Assembly (NCBI GenBank): GCA_003516705.1
Contig: DPCJ01000186.1
Span: 1-7,162, forward strand
Direction: 5' to 3'
DNA length: 7,162 bases
From: Prolixibacteraceae bacterium
Lineage (GTDB): Bacteria; Bacteroidota; Bacteroidia; Bacteroidales; Prolixibacteraceae
In this document: positions 1 to 5,362 of the stretch, one piece after another
Layout of the letters: every line of letters starts with the position of its first letter
Position numbering within the stretch: the first letter of the stretch is position 1
Notes under the pieces: model-generated
What the model saw: only the letters and a program-made list of their open reading frames with translations
The model's database searches: none
Told to the model about the DNA's origin: nothing
Program-made: the position numbers and the translations under genes

Positions 1-203
1 GGCATTTTCATTTTCTGCCATTTTCTGAATGCATCAAGCCTGAAATCGAGCATAAAATCGGGCTCATTTTTCTTCTCCCAAATGGTTCTTACCACCGCTT
101 CGTTCAACCCAATATCGATGATATCGGTTTCAATATCAGTAATAAATCCGTATTTATAATCGCTTTGAGTTAAGTCGTGTAATATTTTATCCTGTTCTGC
201 CAT
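1..203 (-). CDS. sufB: Fe-S cluster assembly protein SufB, N-terminal 67 residues (cut by left edge)
   Basis: This is the start of SufB, the scaffold subunit of the cytosolic SufBCD complex on which Fe-S clusters are built. Only 67 codons plus two bases are in the window; the frame is open to the edge. The translation begins MAEQDKILHDL and continues with YKYGFITDIETD (residues 16-27), GLNEAVVRTI (32-41) and KKNEPDFMLDFRLDAFRKW (44-62). This is the well-known SufB N-terminal pattern (Y-K-x-G-F, G-[IL]-N-E-x-V-[VI]-R, K-[RN]-N-E-P-x-[WF]-[ML]-L-x-F-R-L). The ATG at 203 is chosen because the similarity begins directly after it; an A-rich AGAAGAAAA run lies just upstream. A TATCTTTG box lies 58 bases upstream. 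The gene is divergent from thiL. The rest of the suf genes would lie left of the window. Family assignment is firm even though the fragment is short. Confidence 0.93.
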   Translation of the reverse strand, partial: MAEQDKILHDLTQSDYKYGFITDIETDIIDIGLNEAVVRTIWEKKNEPDFMLDFRLDAFRKWQKMKM

Positions 204-258
204 CTTTGCTTGTTTTCTTCTACAATAACAACAGTAGAAACTTCCTGTTTAAAATAAA

Positions 259-289
259 TTGCAAAGATATAAAACAAAAGGTAATTTTG
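259..289 (+). promoter_or_regulatory. Candidate thiL promoter (-33 TTG, -7 TAATTTTG)
   Basis: TTG at 259-261 is followed after 20 bases by TAATTTTG at 282-289, matching the Bacteroidota sigma-ABfrA-type pattern TTG-N(17-23)-TAnnTTTG. Transcription would start around 295 and leave a leader of about 40 bases before the thiL ATG at 334, too short to hold a TPP riboswitch. The element overlaps the divergent sufB -7 box, so RNA polymerase could probably not occupy both at once (inference). Confidence 0.5.
262..269 (-). promoter_or_regulatory. Candidate -7 box of the sufB promoter
   Basis: Read on the minus strand this is TATCTTTG, an exact match to the Bacteroidota -7 consensus TAnnTTTG, and it would give a leader of about 50 bases before the sufB ATG. 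No TTG was found at the expected -33 distance, so the call rests on the -7 box and position alone. It lies inside the spacer of the opposing thiL promoter candidate. Confidence 0.45.
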
Positions 290-333
290 CCGGGTGAAAA
301 CTTCAATTAATACTATTTTGTCTGAAATTAACA

Positions 334-1389
334 ATGAGTAAAGAAAAACAAACAAGCATTTCGGAATTGGGCGAATTTGGCCTGATTGACCGGCTTACAA
401 AGGACATAAAAATAAAAAACAACACTACAAAAAAAGGGGTCGGCGACGATGCAGCTGTGCTCGAATTTGGCAATAAACAAGTGGTCGTTTCAACCGACCT
501 TTTAACTGAAGGTGTTCACTTTAACCTGATGTATGTGCCACTGAAACACCTTGGTTACAAAGCTGTGGCTGTGAATGTTTCCGATATCTGCGCCATGAAT
601 GCTGTGCCCACTCAAATTACTGTTTCAATTGCGGTTTCATCAAAGTTTTCAGTAGAAGCTGTTGAAGAGATTTACAGGGGAGTTCATCTGGCTTGCGAAA
701 ATTATGGAGTTGATTTGGTGGGGGGCGACACAACAAGTTCGCTCACAGGACTTACTATCAGTATCACAGTTTTGGGCGAAGTTGAAAAAGGGAATGAGAT
801 TTACCGTTCTGGCGCCAAATCCAATGATTTACTCTGTGTGTCGGGCGATTTGGGCGGAGCTTACATGGGGCTTCAGCTGCTTGAGCGCGAGAATGAAGTT
901 TTTAAAGTGAATCCGAATTTACAGCCACAACTTTCGGGTTACGATTATATTTTGCAGCGCCAGCTCAAACCCGAAGCGCGTGTTGACATGATTGCAGCCT
1001 TCCGGAAAATGGGCATAAAACCAACTTCGATGATTGATATTTCTGATGGCCTTTCGTCTGAAATTCTGCATTTGTGTAAAAACTCGGGTGTGGGCTGTAA
1101 CCTGTTCGAAGAAAAAATTCCGCTCGATTTACAAACAAAACAAATGGCGGAGGAACTCAATATTAACCCGCTGGTTGCCGCGTTAAACGGAGGTGAAGAT
1201 TACGAATTGCTTTTCACAATTGCACAAACCGATTACGATAAGATAAAAAATGACCCTGATATTACGATAATCGGACACATGACTGAGGCTGCCGAAGGAG
1301 CAAATCTTGTTACAACAGCCGGTTCAAAAATTCCGCTGGTGGCGCAGGGTTGGGACCACGGACAAATGGAGTGTGACAGGATTCAGTAA
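334..1389 (+). CDS. thiL: Thiamine-monophosphate kinase ThiL
   Basis: ThiL uses ATP to phosphorylate thiamine monophosphate to thiamine diphosphate, the last step of cofactor synthesis, in the cytosol. The 351-residue protein has the usual length and the whole motif series of this PurM/ThiL-type ATP-binding family: GEFGLI (13-18), GDDAAV (37-42) and STDLLTEGVHF (53-63) for the glycine/aspartate-rich Mg-ATP site, SDICAMNAVP (83-92), GGDTTSS (130-136), GDLGGA (171-176) opening the C-terminal domain, DISDGLSSE (235-243), and GGEDYELLF (286-294). All the acidic residues of these motifs are present. The ATG at 334 places the first motif at residue 13, as is normal. The gene stands alone: sufB is divergent and the next plus-strand gene begins 107 bases downstream. 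No thi biosynthesis neighbours and no TPP riboswitch are visible. A possible promoter lies at 259-289. Confidence 0.96.
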   Translation: MSKEKQTSISELGEFGLIDRLTKDIKIKNNTTKKGVGDDAAVLEFGNKQVVVSTDLLTEGVHFNLMYVPLKHLGYKAVAVNVSDICAMNAVPTQITVSIAVSSKFSVEAVEEIYRGVHLACENYGVDLVGGDTTSSLTGLTISITVLGEVEKGNEIYRSGAKSNDLLCVSGDLGGAYMGLQLLERENEVFKVNPNLQPQLSGYDYILQRQLKPEARVDMIAAFRKMGIKPTSMIDISDGLSSEILHLCKNSGVGCNLFEEKIPLDLQTKQMAEELNINPLVAALNGGEDYELLFTIAQTDYDKIKNDPDITIIGHMTEAAEGANLVTTAGSKIPLVAQGWDHGQMECDRIQ

Positions 1390-1496
1390 AAGTTATGTTT
1401 TCGCGATGATAAAAAATCGTTTCCGATGATTTTCAAGTCGCCAACACGATTAACCTTCTTTTTTCGCATCTTTATTTCCTTGAAAAGACATTCGGA

Positions 1497-2519
1497 ATGG
1501 ATTTAAATGATGAAAGATATCACAAGTTTGCTACTGTTGTTCTCGTTGCATCATTCCTTCTGCTTTCATCGTTTTTTCATGGAAAATTAAATACATCGAA
1601 GGAACGTGATTATCTGTTTGTCACGGTTCCCTCCTCTTCAAATGAAACTTATGAAGCATTGTTTCCGGCGAATACCGACTCGGTGGTGATACCACTGAAA
1701 AAGGCAGGCCGGCTGCTGTTGATTGATGCCACAGTGGAAGACCAGACCGGAAACCTGGTTTTTGATACAGGTGCCAACGGACTGGTGCTTAACAGCACCT
1801 ATTTTCGCAATCATGTGCGTACTACAGGAAATTCAACCGGCGGAATTACCGGAGCAGTTGGAAAAGTGGAAAGGATTTCGGTTGAAGAAATGAAGTTTGG
1901 TAATCTGAAGTATCCGAAAATGAGGGCCGATTTGGTTAATCTCGGTCATATTGAAAACAGGCGTGGTGTCAAAATTCTGGGGCTTGTAGGTTTCAGCATG
2001 ATGAAAAATCTTGAAATTGTGCTGAATGCAGAAAATGGTGAATTACGATTGTACAAACTCGATAAATCGGGCAACCGGATTTCAGGAAAAGTGTCGGCTG
2101 TTAAGCCCGATTATAATCAGAGAATTGAAAGTAATGGCAATGTTCTATTTCTGAAAGGAGCTATTGCAGGCAAAAGCCTGAATTTTTGTTTCGATACCGG
2201 TGCAGAAACAAATGCAATCAGCAGCGATGCCAACAAAAACATTTTGAGTACGTTAACCATCACACGACGAATGGAACTGAAAGGGGCCGGATCGGCAAAA
2301 TCGGAGGTGTTGTTTGGCCGGATGAACGATTTTTCGATGGGAGGCAAACAAATTACCGGCATGGAAACCATTGTTACAAGTTTGTTTGCCATGAGCGAAG
2401 CGTACAATACAAAGGTTGACGGAATGCTGGGGTACAGTTTTCTGGAACAGGGAACCATCAGTATTAATTTTGTAAAACGCCAATTTGGGATCAACTTTAA
2501 AAAAGAATCGGGGAAATGA
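1497..2519 (+). CDS. Exported or membrane-anchored retropepsin-like aspartic protease with two DTG motifs
   Basis: This 340-residue protein is probably an aspartic peptidase facing the periplasm. Seen directly: a hydrophobic segment at residues 11-27 after a charged N-terminus (uncleaved anchor or signal peptide), then two similar halves. Half one has VFDTGANG (DTG 90-92) and ILGLVGFSMM (160-169). Half two has CFDTGAET (DTG 233-235) and DGMLGYSFL (308-316). In retropepsin and pepsin folds each lobe supplies one DT/SG aspartate and a later hydrophobic-hydrophobic-glycine motif, so the two halves could form one active site as a single-chain pseudo-dimer (inference). D90 and D233 are the predicted catalytic residues. 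No PDZ domain is apparent. The stop overlaps the start of the next gene in ATGA, so the two are probably translated together. The ATG at 1497 has no clear Shine-Dalgarno sequence. The substrate is unknown; a non-peptidase aspartyl-like domain cannot be excluded. Confidence 0.82.
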   Translation: MDLNDERYHKFATVVLVASFLLLSSFFHGKLNTSKERDYLFVTVPSSSNETYEALFPANTDSVVIPLKKAGRLLLIDATVEDQTGNLVFDTGANGLVLNSTYFRNHVRTTGNSTGGITGAVGKVERISVEEMKFGNLKYPKMRADLVNLGHIENRRGVKILGLVGFSMMKNLEIVLNAENGELRLYKLDKSGNRISGKVSAVKPDYNQRIESNGNVLFLKGAIAGKSLNFCFDTGAETNAISSDANKNILSTLTITRRMELKGAGSAKSEVLFGRMNDFSMGGKQITGMETIVTSLFAMSEAYNTKVDGMLGYSFLEQGTISINFVKRQFGINFKKESGK

Positions 2520-3961
2520 AAAAACTTGATCGGATTATATTATTTGTTTTTGTTGTTTGCCTGTCGTGGAGTGCCGGGGCACAACTCAATCCCGACAAGG
2601 TTTGCCGAATCGATGATGGCAACCTGATTTTTACGATTAACCTGAAATGGACAGAGAAAGAGAAAAAGGAACTCAGTAATCTGTTTGATCTCGATAGCGT
2701 GTTAATGAGCCAGGTTTATGCCGGAAAAACAACCATTTACTTTGAAGATGAAACATGGGTGGTAAAAAAAATAAAACCCCCTGTGGTTGAGCTTTCAAAA
2801 TCGATACAGCCAGCCAATCAATCTGTGTTAAAGCATAATGATATTTTTCTGGTGATTGACAATTGGGTGAATTTTAGCGGGAACCTGACCGAAAGTGAGG
2901 CACAGTGGGGTGCCAACGATTTTAGTGTTGAAAATGCATTTGTTTATACGAGCGGACGCGCATTTTTGTATCTGCCCGGTTACAAAAATGCTGGCAAGGT
3001 GTACATTGCCGGAACATTTAATAACTGGAATACAACGGAAATGCCGCTAAAAAAAGTATCAACTGGCTGGTCTGTAGAATTAAAACTCAAACCAGGTAAA
3101 TATAGTTACAAATACATTGTGGATGGCCGGTGGATTTCAGATCCGGTGAACCGCCAAAAAGAACGGGATGGAAATGGAAACACAAATTCGGTATTGTTTT
3201 GCACTAACCATACTTTTCAGTTAAATGGATATCAGAAAGCTAAAAGTGTTGTGGTTACAGGTAATTTTTATCGTTGGAATCCCAAAGGAGTAGCTCTGAA
3301 AAAAACGTCGGATGGGTGGAAATTACCTGTTTTTCTTCGCGACGGAACGTATTCCTACAAATTTTTGGTTGACAAACGCTGGATGACAGATCCCGCCAAT
3401 TCAAAGGTGAGAAAAGATGCTGACGGCTACGAAAATTCATTTCTTGAAATTGGCGAACCATATCTTTTTAAACTCGAAGGTTTTACCACAGCTAAAACAG
3501 TTGTTCTTACCGGCAGTTTCAACAATTGGAATGAGACTGAACTGTTAATGAAAAAAACAGCAACCGGCTGGGAATTGCCTTATGTTGTTGCGCCCGGTAA
3601 TTATGAATATAAATTTATTGTTGATGGGAAATGGATGTCAGATCCTGCAAATCCGTTCGTTACCGGCACCGGGAATTATGTGAACTCGGTTATTGCGCTG
3701 AAAGCCAATTATGTTTTTGAACTCCAGGGTTATGCTGATGCTGAAAATGTGATTTTAACCGGAAGTTTTAATGGCTGGAATAACAATGGATACAGGATGA
3801 GTAAACAGGAGGGCAATTGGATATTACCACTGTTCCTGAACCCGGGAAAGTACACCTATAAATATATCGTCGATGGTAATTGGATTCTTGATCCGGCCAA
3901 CAAACTTTACGAAGAGAATGAATATGGCACTGACAATTCGGTACTTTGGATTGAAGAATAA
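2516..3961 (+). CDS. Secreted protein with four tandem AMPK-type glycogen-binding (CBM48) domains
   Basis: The 481-residue product starts with a signal peptide: K2-K3, a hydrophobic core at 7-18, and likely cleavage after AGA at 20-22. No lipobox is seen. Residues 23-147 form a region I do not recognise. Residues 148-481 are four consecutive CBM48/AMPK-beta-like domains (about 148-230, 232-314, 316-397, 399-481), each with G-x-F-x-x-W-N, a YKY/YKF-x-VD segment and W-x-x-DP. The four residues known to bind glycogen in AMPK beta1 (W100, K126, W133, N150) have counterparts in every copy: W171/K199/W206/N224, W254/K282/W289/N307, W338/K366/W373/N390, W421/K449/W456/N474. No glycoside hydrolase, kinase or sorting domain is visible, so a carbohydrate-binding role for starch- or glycogen-like alpha-glucans is inferred. 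CBM48-like folds can also mediate protein contacts. The start overlaps the protease stop by ATGA, implying a coupled operon. Confidence 0.88.
   Translation: MKKLDRIILFVFVVCLSWSAGAQLNPDKVCRIDDGNLIFTINLKWTEKEKKELSNLFDLDSVLMSQVYAGKTTIYFEDETWVVKKIKPPVVELSKSIQPANQSVLKHNDIFLVIDNWVNFSGNLTESEAQWGANDFSVENAFVYTSGRAFLYLPGYKNAGKVYIAGTFNNWNTTEMPLKKVSTGWSVELKLKPGKYSYKYIVDGRWISDPVNRQKERDGNGNTNSVLFCTNHTFQLNGYQKAKSVVVTGNFYRWNPKGVALKKTSDGWKLPVFLRDGTYSYKFLVDKRWMTDPANSKVRKDADGYENSFLEIGEPYLFKLEGFTTAKTVVLTGSFNNWNETELLMKKTATGWELPYVVAPGNYEYKFIVDGKWMSDPANPFVTGTGNYVNSVIALKANYVFELQGYADAENVILTGSFNGWNNNGYRMSKQEGNWILPLFLNPGKYTYKYIVDGNWILDPANKLYEENEYGTDNSVLWIEE
2957..3958 (+). repeat. Four-fold protein-level repeat of about 83 codons (CBM48 domains)
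   Basis: Four head-to-tail units begin near 2957, 3209, 3461 and 3710. The G-x-F-x-x-W motif recurs at residues 166, 249, 333 and 416, giving periods of 83, 84 and 83 residues. The copies are clearly diverged at base level (compare accggcagtttcaacaattg in unit 3 with accggaagttttaatggctg in unit 4), so this is an old duplication, not a recent slippage array. Unit 2 is the most different: GNFYRWN replaces GSFNNWN, and VDK replaces VDG. Confidence 0.9.
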
Positions 3962-3969
3962 GTTATATG

Positions 3970-4467
3970 CTAAAATCCAAATCCTACATGAATTCCCACA
4001 GCAAAATGTGTTTCTTCAGGGTCAATTCCAAAACCGATCATCGGGCCGGCATGAACACCGAATATATCAAATTCAAGAACAGCTTCGGTATGAAAAGCCG
4101 GATGAACTTCGGTTTCTCCTTCGTGTTTGGCAAATACAACACCCGGTCCGGCATTGAGCGATATAAATGAAACTGGTCTATAATTCACAAGCAAATTCAT
4201 TGCGTTGTGTGCATGTTCATCAGTAATGGTTTCGAAACCAGCCCCCAGACCCCAACGGTTTTCGTGCCCAAACTGCCTGATGTAATGCAGGTGAAAACCG
4301 GGGGCAAAAACATTCTCTGATGTAAGATAGGTTGCTGCAGTTCCAATTCCTAGGTGATTTTTATGCGAATCGTTGTGTTCATGCTCTTCATGATTATGTT
4401 GTGCATTACCTGCGAAAACCAAAAACAGAAGCAAAGTTGAAAGAAGAATTTTTTTGGATAATTTCAT
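3970..4467 (-). CDS. Histidine-rich small exported protein, probable outer-membrane beta-barrel
   Basis: I do not recognise a named family. The 165-residue product begins with a clear signal peptide (MKLSKK, hydrophobic core 7-19, likely cleavage after NA at 21-22). Then follows a histidine/acid-rich stretch HNHEEHEHNDSHKNH (24-38). The remainder alternates glycine, aromatic and hydrophobic residues in short strands (LGIGTAATYL, WGLGAGFETI, ISLNAGPGVVF, GPMIGFGI, FAVGIHVGFGF) and ends in a terminal phenylalanine, as in outer-membrane beta-barrels. There are 17 histidines in all, spread to residue 160, suggesting divalent metal contact (inference). The ATG at 4467 is preferred over an in-frame one at 4536, because the signal peptide begins exactly there and the longer version would run into the hairpin at 4514-4548. 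It follows lpxA in the same direction but is separated by that terminator. Its stop lies 8 bases from the convergent CBM48 gene. Confidence 0.75.
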   Translation of the reverse strand: MKLSKKILLSTLLLFLVFAGNAQHNHEEHEHNDSHKNHLGIGTAATYLTSENVFAPGFHLHYIRQFGHENRWGLGAGFETITDEHAHNAMNLLVNYRPVSFISLNAGPGVVFAKHEGETEVHPAFHTEAVLEFDIFGVHAGPMIGFGIDPEETHFAVGIHVGFGF

Positions 4468-4503
4468 GTGAATACAAATTATAAGTGGCGTGAATTCAAT
4501 CTT

Positions 4504-4548
4504 TAAAACAAAGATGCGATTGTAATTCCACAGCAATTACAATCGCAT
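4504..4548 (-). terminator. Intrinsic terminator closing the lpx operon
   Basis: A perfect 14-bp inverted repeat pairs 4514-4527 with 4535-4548 around a 7-base loop (ccacagc on the plus strand). Read in the minus direction, 31 bases after the lpxA stop, the stem is followed at once by CTTTGTTTTA, a T-rich tail. That is the layout of a Rho-independent terminator. On the plus strand the stem is followed by TATCGTATG, so it is a poor terminator in that direction. Confidence 0.8.
4509..4536 (-). promoter_or_regulatory. Weak promoter candidate for the His-rich gene, inside the lpx terminator
   Basis: On the minus strand TTG (4536-4534) is followed after 17 bases by CATCTTTG (4516-4509), one mismatch from TAnnTTTG. 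It would start transcription near 4503, giving a leader of about 35 bases before the ATG at 4467. The boxes are embedded in the hairpin arms, so the resemblance may be accidental. Confidence 0.3.
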
Positions 4549-4579
4549 TATCGTATGTAGAATAATTTTCTTTGAATAA

Positions 4580-5362
4580 TTAATCGGGGAAATAACCACG
4601 GATGATACCTCTTTTCGAGTCTTTTACAAACAATAAAATTTCATCTCTTTCCGCCGAAGCAGGCATTTCGGCTTCAATAATTTCGATTGCCTGTGAAGTG
4701 TTCAATCCTTTTTGGTAGATGTAACGATAGATATCCTGAACTTCGCGGATTTTTTCGTTTGAAAAATTACGGCGACGTAACCCGATAGAATTAATTCCAA
4801 CATATGAAAGCGGTTCGCGGCCAGCTTTAATATAAGGAGGTACATCTTTACGAACGAGTGAACCACCCGAAATCATTACATGCGGCCCGATGTGTACAAA
4901 CTGATGTACAGCCGACATGCCACCAAGAATTGCAAAATCATCGATAATTACTTCACCGGCCAACTGGGTGTTGTTTACAAGAATAATATTGTTCCCAACC
5001 ACGCAATCGTGCGCAATATGTACATAAGCCATAATCAGGTTGTTACTTCCAACCACAGTTTTTCCGTTAGCTGAAGTGCCACGGTTTATTGTGACAAATT
5101 CGCGAATTGTGTTGTTATCGCCAATCTCAAGGGTGGTATATTCACCTCTGAATTTAAGATCCTGCGGAACAGCGCCAATTACAGCCCCCGGAAAGATGCG
5201 GCAGTTTTTCCCGATTCGTGTACCGGGCAAAATGGTAACGCCTGATCCAATTCTTGTACCTTCCCCAATTTCAACATCCTGATCGATGGTGACAAATGGG
5301 TCAATAACCACACTCTCAGCTATTTTAGCATCGGGATGTACATATGCCAATGGTTGTTTCAT
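4580..5362 (-). CDS. lpxA: Acyl-ACP--UDP-N-acetylglucosamine O-acyltransferase LpxA
   Basis: LpxA transfers a 3-hydroxyacyl chain from ACP to the 3-OH of UDP-GlcNAc, the first step of lipid A synthesis, in the cytosol. The 260-residue protein matches the normal length of about 260. Hexapeptide repeats of the left-handed beta-helix fill roughly residues 1-185 (for example VTIDQDVEIGEGTRIGSG). Family motifs are present: PQDLKFRGE (66-74), REFVTINRGT (87-96), HIAHDC (115-120) with H118 matching the E. coli catalytic His125, LGGMSAVHQF, and RKDVPPY. The C-terminal segment carries the helical LRRRNFS region typical of the family. Its ATG overlaps the lpxC-fabZ stop as ATGA, so translation is probably coupled. 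It is the last gene of the operon, followed by the hairpin at 4504-4548. The acyl-chain length used cannot be read with confidence. Confidence 0.97.
   Translation of the reverse strand: MKQPLAYVHPDAKIAESVVIDPFVTIDQDVEIGEGTRIGSGVTILPGTRIGKNCRIFPGAVIGAVPQDLKFRGEYTTLEIGDNNTIREFVTINRGTSANGKTVVGSNNLIMAYVHIAHDCVVGNNIILVNNTQLAGEVIIDDFAILGGMSAVHQFVHIGPHVMISGGSLVRKDVPPYIKAGREPLSYVGINSIGLRRRNFSNEKIREVQDIYRYIYQKGLNTSQAIEIIEAEMPASAERDEILLFVKDSKRGIIRGYFPD

Noticed and set aside
290..333. TPP riboswitch ahead of thiL
   Set aside because: The leader after the likely promoter is only about 40 bases and no CUGAGA-type conserved core is present.
170..355. Minus-strand 61-codon reading frame (MFVFLYSLL...) across the sufB/thiL spacer
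   Set aside because: It overlaps the sufB start in another frame and the thiL start, has low-complexity hydrophobic content, and the spacer carries promoter-like boxes instead.
1404..1433. Direct repeat CGATGAT (1404-1410, 1424-1430) and a 6-bp AAAATC/GATTTT stem (1413-1418 with 1428-1433) after thiL
   Set aside because: The repeat is short and the stem has one GC pair and a 9-base loop; both are expected by chance in AT-rich spacer and no T-tail beyond the stem supports a terminator.
3873..4170. Plus-strand frames of 94 and 67 codons over the convergent junction
   Set aside because: They are antisense to the His-rich gene or out of frame with the CBM48 gene, whose products have clear signals and domains.
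4468..4536. N-terminal extension of the His-rich gene to an ATG at 4536
   Set aside because: The added 23 residues come before a textbook signal peptide and are encoded by the terminator hairpin and leader, so the start at 4467 is far more likely.
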